From Planctomycetota bacterium (lineage in GTDB: Bacteria > Planctomycetota > Phycisphaerae > Sedimentisphaerales > Anaerohalosphaeraceae), in assembly GCA_003644215.1 (NCBI GenBank), contig QNBU01000034.1, positions 1 through 8,667 on the forward strand: a stretch of DNA of 8,667 bases, in the 5' to 3' direction. The translations under genes were made by a program, and so were the position numbers. This document shows, piece after piece, positions 1 through 6,261 of this stretch (the stretch's first letter is position 1; the number at the start of each line of letters is the position of its first letter). The notes under the pieces were generated by a model. The model was not told the DNA's origin and did no database searches. It was given only the letters and a program-made list of their open reading frames with translations.

Positions 1-492
1 ATCGGTGGAGCCACAGAAGAGACCATTATTGCCCGTGTGGGTGAAGGAATTGTAACGACTATCGGCAGTGCCATAACCTATAAAAGTGTGCTTGAGAATC
101 CTGACGGCATATCCAAAGCCGTATTGTCCAAGGGCTTGGATGCAGGGACGGCATTTGAGATTCTGTCAATCGATATTGCTGATGTCGATGTGGGAGTCAA
201 TGTCGGCGCTCAGCTGCAGGGCGCACAGGCCGAAGCGGATCTCAAGCGTGCCAAAGCCGAAGCGGAAAAACGCCGCGCGATGGCAGTGGCCCGCGAACAG
301 GAAATGGTCGCTTCTGTGCAAGAGAACCGGGCCAAGGTCGTCTTGGCAGAGGCCGAAGTTCCCAAGGCGATGGCCGAAGCATTTCGTCAGGGCCATTTGG
401 GAATTATGGACTATTACCGTATGAAGAATATCAATGCCGATACTTCCATGAGGGATTCTATCGCAAAAGGAAGCCCGGAGAAGAGAGAATAA
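1..492 (+). CDS. floA: Flotillin-like protein FloA, C-terminal part (5' end outside window)
   Basis: FloA is a membrane-associated SPFH/flotillin-family protein that forms membrane foci and influences membrane fluidity and the assembly of membrane complexes. The frame is open from base 1 and gives 163 residues, about half of the usual length of about 330. The visible part starts at the end of the SPFH domain (IGGATEETIIARVGEGIVTT), passes through LSKGLDAGTAFEILSIDIAD, and then becomes an Ala/Glu/Lys-rich coiled coil (about residues 60-125: repeated AEA, RRAMAVAREQEM, AKVVLAEAEVPKAMAEA). It ends with the FloA-type tail LGIMDYYRMKNINADTSMRDSI. These stretches match the YqfA/FloA family closely, so the call is firm. 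An NfeD-like gene is often found upstream of floA, but that region is not visible here. The stop codon is one base before the next gene, so the two are almost certainly in one operon. Confidence 0.95.
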   Translation: MGGATEETIIARVGEGIVTTIGSAITYKSVLENPDGISKAVLSKGLDAGTAFEILSIDIADVDVGVNVGAQLQGAQAEADLKRAKAEAEKRRAMAVAREQEMVASVQENRAKVVLAEAEVPKAMAEAFRQGHLGIMDYYRMKNINADTSMRDSIAKGSPEKRE

Positions 493-493
493 T

Positions 494-1105
494 ATGAACC
501 CAATTTCAGGTTTCATGTGCTTCGGAGTGCTGGCGGAGGCCGACGACTTTTTCAAAATGATCGGTCCCTTGCTGATATTCGGGGTCTATATTATTGGAGC
601 GTTAGCCAAAGGGTGGGCGAAGAGCCGAGAGCAGGAATCCGATGAAGAAACCCCCTCAGAATTAAAAAAAGCCGTCCAAAGGCGATTTCAGGAGATACAT
701 GGCAGGCAAGTCGGGAACAGTCCGGGCCGAACACAGTCCCAACCGCCAAGCCGTACCGAGCCGGTAAAAACAGTTCATTCAGCACGGGCAGTTGAACCGC
801 CGCTGGCTCGCCAAGTGCCACGAAAAACCTATCCGACGCATCAGGTTCAGGCCGAAAGACATCGGTATTCTGTGCAGCATAGAAATCACCCACGAAATGT
901 GCAACAAAAGCCGGTCAGCGTAAAAGCTCAATCGCCCAAACCAGTCCAGAGACCGCAGGCGGTAAAGAGCCATGAAGTAAAAGCTGTCAAACAAAGCCGT
1001 GCAGACACTTCTCTGGCGGCGATGATACGACAGCCGCGGAATCTGCGAACAGCGATCGTCCTGAGGGAAATTCTGGATAAACCCTTGGCACTGAGAGATT
1101 TCTAA
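494..1105 (+). CDS. Membrane-anchored basic protein of unknown function, downstream of floA
   Basis: I do not recognise this 203-residue protein as a named family. One hydrophobic segment (about residues 23-38, IGPLLIFGVYIIGALA) is followed by a charged stretch (43-68) that includes a short amphipathic piece, SELKKAVQRRF. A long low-complexity, basic, Pro/Gln/His/Lys-rich region follows (about 70-170). The last 30 residues look ordered again: LAAMIRQPRNLRTAIVLREI, then LDKPLALRDF. The layout suggests a single-pass anchor, a flexible cytoplasmic arm and a short C-terminal binding helix. The start one base after the floA stop is supported by a purine-rich ribosome-binding stretch (GGAG at 477-480, GAGAGA at 483-488) inside the end of floA. 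Tight coupling to floA suggests a role with FloA assemblies at the membrane, which is inference. A weak terminator-like hairpin follows. Confidence 0.85.
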   Translation: MNPISGFMCFGVLAEADDFFKMIGPLLIFGVYIIGALAKGWAKSREQESDEETPSELKKAVQRRFQEIHGRQVGNSPGRTQSQPPSRTEPVKTVHSARAVEPPLARQVPRKTYPTHQVQAERHRYSVQHRNHPRNVQQKPVSVKAQSPKPVQRPQAVKSHEVKAVKQSRADTSLAAMIRQPRNLRTAIVLREILDKPLALRDF

Positions 1106-1274
1106 TTTTTTTAATAAACAGTATTACCCCTGTTTTTGATCGCCACCTTGAAAGTCCTATAACATATCTTATGTTGCATTGGGGTAAATAGGGGCCGATT
1201 TATCACAATAATGAGGGTTCGGTCAAAATCAGGGTTTGAATCCGTTTTCGTTGGTTTATCCTCGCTAATCAACT
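1106..1274. other. Convergent intergenic region with nested inverted repeats
   Basis: This 169-base spacer separates the converging floA unit and the TPR gene. Besides the terminator-like hairpin it holds a perfect 6-bp hairpin AACATA-TCT-TATGTT (1161-1175). That hairpin lies inside a wider 7-bp inverted repeat, TTACCCC (1124-1130) with GGGGTAA (1181-1187). AGGGTT occurs twice nearby as a direct repeat. I see no coding region and no clear T-run terminator for the minus-strand gene. Confidence 0.4.
1116..1137 (+). terminator. Putative weak intrinsic terminator of the floA operon
   Basis: AAACAG (1116-1121) and CTGTTT (1130-1135) can form a 6-bp stem with an 8-base loop, running into five T residues (1133-1137). 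It lies just after the stop of the floA-linked gene, where a second T-run (1106-1112) also occurs. The stem is A/T-rich, so the prediction is modest. The convergent TPR gene ends 138 bases further on. Confidence 0.4.
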
Positions 1275-2906
1275 CTACAGGCGGCTCTGGTGCTGTTTTT
1301 TGTCAAACAGTTCGGACAAATACGCGGAAGTTTCGTTTATTCGCTCCCAGCTTGTATAGTTGCGATCAATGATTCCAAGCGATTCAAGAATGTCTTCCAC
1401 GCCGTCCCTCAACTCAACCGGCCCGCAGGATTCGGTGGATTTTATTGTACATGTTTTTTTCATTGCCGCCGCAAATGCTTTTTTGTCAGCAAACAACATC
1501 GTCATTTGATAATACTTCTCAAATGCGCTTGCCTTACAGGATTCGGAATTTGTCAGTACTTCCAAAGCTCTTTCAGGTTGACCGTTATCGCAGAGACAGA
1601 TTACGAGTTTGTACAGCACTCGATAATTCACTGGATTCTTGGATAGCGAGTTTTCAAACGCACAAATTGCTGCGGAGAGCTTGCTCTCATGCATCATCAA
1701 AATACCGTACTTATTATGAATATCCGCATGTGTAACAGTTCGTTTAATTTGGTTTTGATAGGCACGAATGACCTGTTTAATTGTAACAATTCTTTTATCG
1801 GACCCTTCATTGGTGTTGTTATTTTCATCTAAAATTGACTGGAATTGTAATGTTGCCGTCTCTGTAACCAGTAAAACACTGTTTTTTTGGATCGAGGACG
1901 CCAGTGAAAGGGTTTGCCGTGAATCTTCCTCTAAACCAGATAGTTTTTGGGCAACCGCCAAGCCCATATAAGCATCCAATATCTCATCGTTAATATCCGA
2001 GGCCTTATTAAATTCCTCTGCCGCAAGCGAAAAACATTGATTTCTTAAGTAATGAGTACCCAGTTTTATCCTGGCTTCGAGCGAACTGGGTTGTGAGAGT
2101 ATTGCATTCTCGTAGCATGCAATCGCCTGCGATCCCTTTTCCCACTGACTATAGACATCGCCCATTTGGACCAATAAGTCCTGAGACGGGCCAACCTGCT
2201 CAATCGTCCACTTGATTGCTTCCAGGGCCTGCTCAAACATCCCGCACTCAACAAGACCTTGTATTTCTTCGTCCCTCTCGGAGTCCATAAAGTTATCCGG
2301 ATGAGAAAGAATTCCAAGATTAAATGTGTCAATTGCCTGTTCTATTTTGTTGGATTCAAGATACAACTGCCCAAGCAGGATAATAGATGAGATGTCATCG
2401 GGGTGTTCGGAGGTTAATATCTCATACTCTTTGACCGCCCTGCCTAACCGCCCTTCTTTTAGGTAAATCGCGGCCATTCTCTGTCTCGGTAATTGAAGAA
2501 AACTCTTAAATTTAAGACAGTCCTGATAGAATTCCAGAGCCTGCTCGATTTGTCCCAGCCGTTCATAACAGTACCCCATCACATAAAGCGCCATCGTATT
2601 GGCGGGTTGCCTCAAATACACACTCTGGACTTGCTCGATTGTTTCTTCAGGTTCATTTTGCAGGAGGCAAGCGGCCGCAGCGGCCATACGGCCTAAGACG
2701 CATTCCGGAAAATCGCTCAAATACTCACGAATCTTGTTTTCCACCTGAACAAGCTCTCGATTTGCAAGACAATCATGTATTTTCAGGAGGAAATCAGTAC
2801 GGTTGGATGGCTCTTGGTGTGAAAGTTTTCGGCTGAGCCAATGCCGGATAACTTCTGCTGTGTTAACAGTTAATCCTTTTCCAAATATCTCCAAGAGTTT
2901 GCTCAT
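1275..2906 (-). CDS. Soluble tetratricopeptide-repeat protein of unknown function
   Basis: This 543-residue protein is built mostly of helical TPR-like repeats. TPR arrays are protein-protein interaction scaffolds; there is no enzymatic motif, signal peptide or membrane segment, so I infer a cytoplasmic adaptor. The clearest repeats are at about 104-134 (GYCYERLGQIEQALEFYQDC), 139-169 (AAIYLKEGRLGRAVKEYEIL), 172-203 (GQLYLESNKIEQAIDTFNLG), 241-273 (GDVYSQWEKGSQAIACYENA), 275-305, 309-340 and 393-425 (GILMMHESKLSAAICAFENS), with a degenerate unit at 427-456. Residues 1-70 form a distinct N-terminal region, an Asn/Glu-rich linker (about 360-370) interrupts the array, and 490-543 is a separate C-terminal helical tail. 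The ATG is preceded by a modest AGGGA about 10 bases upstream. A TATATT box (minus strand of 2926-2931) sits close upstream without a good -35. The gene stands alone, with no visible terminator. Confidence 0.9.
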   Translation of the reverse strand: MSKLLEIFGKGLTVNTAEVIRHWLSRKLSHQEPSNRTDFLLKIHDCLANRELVQVENKIREYLSDFPECVLGRMAAAAACLLQNEPEETIEQVQSVYLRQPANTMALYVMGYCYERLGQIEQALEFYQDCLKFKSFLQLPRQRMAAIYLKEGRLGRAVKEYEILTSEHPDDISSIILLGQLYLESNKIEQAIDTFNLGILSHPDNFMDSERDEEIQGLVECGMFEQALEAIKWTIEQVGPSQDLLVQMGDVYSQWEKGSQAIACYENAILSQPSSLEARIKLGTHYLRNQCFSLAAEEFNKASDINDEILDAYMGLAVAQKLSGLEEDSRQTLSLASSIQKNSVLLVTETATLQFQSILDENNNTNEGSDKRIVTIKQVIRAYQNQIKRTVTHADIHNKYGILMMHESKLSAAICAFENSLSKNPVNYRVLYKLVICLCDNGQPERALEVLTNSESCKASAFEKYYQMTMLFADKKAFAAAMKKTCTIKSTESCGPVELRDGVEDILESLGIIDRNYTSWERINETSAYLSELFDKKQHQSRL

Positions 2907-3234
2907 GTCGGTTGTTCCCTATTCAAATATAAATGTTTTGCTGTATGAACAATGAGATTATCGTCCTGTGAGGGAGGCGGATTAATCGAAGAGGTTGAAA
3001 CTTAGCTGTAAATATCTGCCCCATAAGGAGGTTATGATAATCGTGCAGGATGTAACGATTGTCGGGGGGTAGATCCCCCTATTAGTTGGACATTGTAAAC
3101 TGGAGAGTTCTGGAGTAATATTGTGTATTATTATGAAAGGCGCTCTTTATGAGGTAACCAAAATCCAGTGAGAGAGTATAACAACTCACCACAATTTTGA
3201 CGACTCAGTTGTACTTATGAGTTGAATCCGCTCA
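2907..3234. other. 328-base spacer with orphan ribosome-binding site and G/C hairpin, no convincing gene
   Basis: No open frame here is long enough to be convincing. On the plus strand TAAGGAGGT (3024-3032) is a near-perfect Shine-Dalgarno match followed two bases later by ATG (3034). That opens a 12-codon frame ending in TAG at 3070-3072. The stop lies in the loop of a G5/C5 hairpin (3065-3069 with 3075-3079). Towards the galactokinase end, CGACTCA (3201-3207) can pair with TGAGTTG (3218-3224), counting one G-T pair; a second copy, CAACTCA (3182-3188), is a perfect match to the same arm. On the galactokinase strand these could form a 3' hairpin, but no T-run follows, so I do not call it a terminator. 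Confidence 0.45.
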
Positions 3235-4476
3235 TCATAAAACTTTCTCAAAAATTTTAATACCGTTGACAATCTTACATGTGTGAACGGCATATTTATC
3301 CGCGTAATTAGGCATAAGCTTAGGGTATTGTGTATCAATAGCATGTTTTAAGTTCTCAACGCTTGTTGATTCGACAAGTGCCCCCGAAGCACCTTTATCA
3401 CCACCGCCAAGCATGCGCTCACCAAGCACACCGGGAATCGTTCTGGCAATATCACACATCGCTTCAAGTTCAGGACCTGAAATCACATAATCATCTCTAA
3501 GGCCAAGGCCGTCTTCTCTAAATACTCTGCCGACCGTCTTGACATCGCCCGCTTTCCAGGCATCAAGCATTTGATAAAATCTATGCTGAGCTTCAAAAAT
3601 GTATTTCAGTCTCATGCACAGTTCCGGATGTGAAGTTTCAAATTTAGAACAAATTTGACCATAGATTTTCTGATCTTTCACATCTGCAAGACACGAAATC
3701 TCAAAGCCATTACTTTGAGATAGTTTCACCAGTTCTTCACATTGCGCCCGTCTGACTTTGTATGTAGATTTATCAAGACCCGGCCGATCGGTTCCTGTAT
3801 CCATCACAACAACCCGCATATCCTGGCCACCGGTTCCCAGCGGAACATAGTCAATTGTTCTGTCTTTTGGATTATAATGTGTCCCCATGCCCTCTTTGGC
3901 AAACAATATCATAATTTGGTCCAACTTGCCACAGGGTGAACCGATATAGTCGTTTTCAACCATCTGCGCCATATCAACAATTTTCAACCGGTCTTTTTCG
4001 GTGACCCCATTGGCATCCAGCGTGGAAAGAATCAGATTCAGCGTCAGCGAAGCGCTGCGGCTCATGCCACCGCCGGGAATATTGCCGTAAAGCACCGCAT
4101 CAACACCTTGAGTGAGCGTATAACCCTCGCGAGCCAAGATATGGTCTGTGCCATAGGGAAATCGTGCCCATGTGTCATGGACATCCGCCGACTGAGGTGG
4201 GGGCGTCTTGCCAATCTCAAACTCAACAACACCATCATCAGGAAAGTTGGCACTGTAATACCGCATGGTATTCGTGCCATTGGGCTTGTATGCCATCCAG
4301 ATAAACCGGTCGGTCCCCACTCCGAACAGTTCGGTGCCGTTATAATCCCCATGTTCGACCCCCAGGCAGAACCTGGATGAAGTACGGCAAACCTTTGCAC
4401 CCAAAACATCGATTCCCTTGCTGTTGGCAAGTTGTTTTAAGTGGGCAAATGCCTGTTGGTCATTCATTATATTCAC
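3235..4476 (-). CDS. galK: Galactokinase-like GHMP sugar kinase, GTG start
   Basis: Galactokinase phosphorylates galactose to galactose-1-phosphate with ATP at the entry of the Leloir pathway, in the cytoplasm. The 413-residue length fits the family. The sugar-binding signature is present but divergent: R35 and E41-H42-G43-D44-Y45-N46 (SRFCLGVEHGDYNG) align with the usual GRVNLIGEHTDYNxG. The GHMP nucleotide loop is IPGGGMSRSAS (133-143). The catalytic base is D186 in PCGKLDQ. The third GHMP motif is GERMLGGGDKGASGALVE (352-369). I keep the GTG start because AAGGA sits 9 bases upstream; an ATG three codons later has a much poorer spacing. It is a single gene without galT, galE or a transporter in view. 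Key catalytic residues are intact, but the signature differs enough that another sugar specificity within the GHMP family is possible. Confidence 0.82.
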   Translation of the reverse strand: MNIMNDQQAFAHLKQLANSKGIDVLGAKVCRTSSRFCLGVEHGDYNGTELFGVGTDRFIWMAYKPNGTNTMRYYSANFPDDGVVEFEIGKTPPPQSADVHDTWARFPYGTDHILAREGYTLTQGVDAVLYGNIPGGGMSRSASLTLNLILSTLDANGVTEKDRLKIVDMAQMVENDYIGSPCGKLDQIMILFAKEGMGTHYNPKDRTIDYVPLGTGGQDMRVVVMDTGTDRPGLDKSTYKVRRAQCEELVKLSQSNGFEISCLADVKDQKIYGQICSKFETSHPELCMRLKYIFEAQHRFYQMLDAWKAGDVKTVGRVFREDGLGLRDDYVISGPELEAMCDIARTIPGVLGERMLGGGDKGASGALVESTSVENLKHAIDTQYPKLMPNYADKYAVHTCKIVNGIKIFEKVL

Positions 4477-4485
4477 TGAACAATT

Positions 4486-4490
4486 TCCTT
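4486..4490 (-). promoter_or_regulatory. Ribosome-binding site that fixes the GTG start of the galactokinase gene
   Basis: On the minus strand AAGGA ends 9 bases before the GTG at 4476. The alternative ATG at 4467 would be 18 bases away, so the GTG is the better start. Confidence 0.6.
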
Positions 4491-4496
4491 TTCTAA

Positions 4497-4543
4497 ATGG
4501 TTCCGTTCGTTCTTATTTTACATAACCCCATAGTTGGAACCAT
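4497..4543. repeat. 8-bp perfect inverted repeat upstream of the galactokinase gene
   Basis: ATGGTTCC (4497-4504) and GGAACCAT (4536-4543) are perfect reverse complements separated by 31 bases, 21 bases upstream of the galactokinase start. The A/T-rich interval between them contains a possible -10 element on the minus strand (TAAAAT, complement of 4515-4520) without a convincing -35. The repeat could be a pair of operator half-sites or a leader-RNA stem. Confidence 0.4.
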
Positions 4544-4724
4544 GATAAATCGTTACAAGCTACTCTATATATGCCGGTGGTCTTTGAGTACATGGCGATA
4601 GAATGCCTTGAAAGTCCGGTATCGAAACGAGCAATATCTGAAACTCAGAATTTACAACATTCACACCGACACCTACGCATCAACCGGATAGACCCTCCGT
4701 GAAACAGTGTGCGGGTATAGGTTA

Positions 4725-5177
4725 TTACTGAAGACCTTGTTCGATTTCACTCAAATAGGTCAGCGTCCGTTCCAGTTGATCGGTCAGATGCTTTAGCTTG
4801 AGCATGGTTTTAACACGGGTCAACAACTCCCATTTGTTCACCGGTTTGCTCAGGAAATCATCGGTGCCGGAGTTGATCGCCCTTTCGATGTCCCCCATTT
4901 CGCTCAGGGCCGTAACCATAATAATTGGAATTTCAGCTGTTTTGGGATTGTTTTTGATTCGCTTGCACACCTCAAATCCGCTGATTTTTGGCATCATTAC
5001 ATCCAGAAGCACCAGGTCCGGCAAATCGTTTTCAACGATTTCAAGTGCCTCCTGCCCCCCTTCTGCAGAAACTGTTTCGCAGTCAATATCCTCAAGATAG
5101 GCCAGGATTAATTCAAGATTCTGCAAATTATCATCAACAACCAAAACTTTCGGTCTTTGAACTTCGTGATTAGGCAT
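4725..5177 (-). CDS. Single-domain response regulator (receiver protein)
   Basis: This is a CheY-like receiver that accepts a phosphoryl group from a histidine kinase. From the chosen start it has 150 residues. The acidic pocket is D15-D16 (VLVVDDN), the phospho-acceptor is D59 in LVLLDVMMP, the conserved Thr is T89 (IIMVTAL) and the conserved Lys is K111 in FLSKPVN. The receiver ends near residue 120. The remaining 30 residues (LKLKHLTDQLERTLTYLSEI) form a short amphipathic helix, not a DNA-binding or enzymatic output, so it probably acts through protein contacts. A longer start at 5183 is possible, but GAGG lies only 2 bases from that ATG and 8 bases from the one at 5177. A histidine kinase is transcribed divergently and is the obvious candidate partner. 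Its promoter carries a perfect inverted repeat. Confidence 0.92.
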   Translation of the reverse strand: MPNHEVQRPKVLVVDDNLQNLELILAYLEDIDCETVSAEGGQEALEIVENDLPDLVLLDVMMPKISGFEVCKRIKNNPKTAEIPIIMVTALSEMGDIERAINSGTDDFLSKPVNKWELLTRVKTMLKLKHLTDQLERTLTYLSEIEQGLQ

Positions 5178-5183
5178 TATCAT

Positions 5184-5189
5184 TTCCTC
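5184..5189 (-). promoter_or_regulatory. Ribosome-binding site that decides the response-regulator start
   Basis: GAGGAA on the minus strand. The spacing from GAGG is 2 bases to the ATG at 5183 and 8 bases to the ATG at 5177; only the second is a normal spacing. Confidence 0.6.
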
Positions 5190-5207
5190 GCTACGGGATT
5201 AATTATC

Positions 5208-5225
5208 TTATTCCAGAGGGAATAA
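5208..5225. repeat. Perfect inverted repeat at the response-regulator transcription start
   Basis: TTATTCC (5208-5214), spacer AGAG, GGAATAA (5219-5225). Both 7-base arms match perfectly. It overlaps the end of the predicted -10 box and covers the predicted +1 (near 5217), which is a classic position for a repressor or autoregulatory operator. The symmetry alone does not show which protein binds. Confidence 0.5.
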
Positions 5226-5252
5226 TTTACTGTGCCGGGCCGCCATTGTCAA
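5224..5252 (-). promoter_or_regulatory. Sigma-70-type promoter of the response-regulator gene
   Basis: On the minus strand TTGACA (complement of 5247-5252, a perfect -35) is followed after exactly 17 bases by TAAATT (complement of 5224-5229, 4 of 6 for the -10). The predicted start lies about 40 bases before the ATG at 5177. Confidence 0.6.
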
Positions 5253-5408
5253 TAGAATACCAAACTTCTGACAAAAACAAGATACCACCTATCTTTTAGT
5301 TTCAACTCGCTCATTCATTGGCTCAAGGAAAAGACTCATAATTGCCGATATTATTTTGACTGATACTTTCAAATTTCGTGCTTCGGGTATCGAAAAACGA
5401 CTTCTTTC

Positions 5409-5412
5409 GGAG
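5409..5412 (+). promoter_or_regulatory. Ribosome-binding site pointing to a TTG start of the histidine kinase
   Basis: GGAG at 5409-5412, within GGAGAGGTGAA, lies 7 bases before an in-frame TTG at 5420. The in-frame GTG at 5378 has no purine-rich stretch in front of it. Confidence 0.55.
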
Positions 5413-5419
5413 AGGTGAA

Positions 5420-6175
5420 TTGAATAGTTTACTTGAAAATCGTAAATCACTGCACAAACAAGTCGTGGACAGTCAGATGCAGTTTGAGGCATTGGACACC
5501 CAATTGCGGGAATTACAGCCACTGGCGAATTTGGGCATGGCGTGGGCGATGACGGCGCATGAACTGAACAATCTTCTGACTCCCATTGTTAGTTACGCAC
5601 AATTGGCCCTTCAAAATCCCGATGATGCGGAATTGAGCAAAAAGGCCCTGGAAAAGGCCGAGCGACTCAGCACGCAGGCCGGGAAAATGCTTGAAAAAGT
5701 AATGCTTTTGGCGAATTCGGAAAAAACTCAAACCAAAGTGTGCAATCTAACCGCCCTGCTGGATGATGTTTTTGGCTGTATTGGCAGGGACTTTTCCAAA
5801 GACAAGATCAAACTGGTTATGGCCGTTGACAAAGAACTCTGTATCACGGCGGACGCCGGTTCAATCCGACAAGTTTTGATGAACCTCCTGCTCAATGCCC
5901 GCCACGCCATGCGTAAAAAAGGCGGCACACTTTCTATCCGTGCCTTCGAGGAAGCGGAGTTTACCCGTATCGAAGTATCCGATACCGGGTGCGGCGTCGA
6001 TCCGGATAAACTGCATCATATTTTTACGCCTTTTTACACCGACGGCAAGAAAAACGGTAATGGTCTGGGACTGGCTTTTTGTCAAAAAGTCATCGAATCG
6101 CACGGCGGCTGTATATCCGTCGATTCCCAATTAGGGTGCGGCATGCACTTTAAGATTCTCCTGCCAAAAGAATGA
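5420..6175 (+). CDS. Soluble sensorless histidine kinase (NtrB/HisKA type)
   Basis: This kinase would autophosphorylate on histidine and pass the phosphoryl group to a response regulator. With the TTG start it has 251 residues; a GTG at 5378 would add 14. Residues 1-35 are a helical, probably coiled-coil lead-in (LLENRKSLHKQVVDSQMQFE). The dimerisation/phospho-acceptor domain carries H47 in MTAHELNNLLTPI, the HxLNNxL form common in NtrB-like kinases. The ATPase domain has the N box QVLMNLLLNARHAM (151-164), G1 box DTGCGV (188-193), F box FTPFYT (202-207) and G2 box GNGLGLAFC (213-221). All catalytic boxes look intact. There is no membrane segment, PAS or HAMP domain, so its signal must come from another protein or a short N-terminal contact. 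It diverges from the response-regulator gene. I see no well-spaced promoter, and an M14 peptidase gene follows on the same strand. Confidence 0.92.
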   Translation: MNSLLENRKSLHKQVVDSQMQFEALDTQLRELQPLANLGMAWAMTAHELNNLLTPIVSYAQLALQNPDDAELSKKALEKAERLSTQAGKMLEKVMLLANSEKTQTKVCNLTALLDDVFGCIGRDFSKDKIKLVMAVDKELCITADAGSIRQVLMNLLLNARHAMRKKGGTLSIRAFEEAEFTRIEVSDTGCGVDPDKLHHIFTPFYTDGKKNGNGLGLAFCQKVIESHGGCISVDSQLGCGMHFKILLPKE

Positions 6176-6203
6176 AATCGCCCCAATGGATCGGGATTTT
6201 GCT

Positions 6204-6224
6204 CCGCTCAACGCGCGGATTTTT
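6204..6224 (+). terminator. Possible weak terminator or attenuator between kinase and M14 peptidase genes
   Basis: TCCGC (6203-6207) and GCGGA (6215-6219) form a 5-bp stem with a 7-base loop, followed directly by TTTTT (6220-6224). The stem is short, so it may only reduce read-through. It would lie inside the coding frame if the M14 gene began at 6172. Confidence 0.3.
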
Positions 6225-6261
6225 ACAGATTAATACGGGGTTAACGATAAAAATAGTGTCA

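Noticed and set aside
1147..1158. 12-base repeat CCTTGAAAGTCC also present near 4607 in another spacer
   Set aside because: A window this size is expected to contain one or two chance 12-base matches, and the flanks do not match.
3065..3079. G5/C5 hairpin as a transcription terminator
   Set aside because: No T-run follows the stem on either strand; it is reported only as part of the orphan ribosome-binding-site observation.
3133..3171. 12-codon frame (MKGALYEVTKIQ) in the spacer beside the galactokinase gene
   Set aside because: The nearest GGAG is too far upstream, and nothing else supports translation.
4592..4702. 36-codon plus-strand frame between the galactokinase and response-regulator genes
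   Set aside because: No usable ribosome-binding site, no recognisable protein features, and a length expected by chance in a 248-base spacer.
5356..5361. TTGACT as the -35 box of the histidine-kinase promoter
   Set aside because: At 16-18 bases downstream there is nothing resembling a -10 element.
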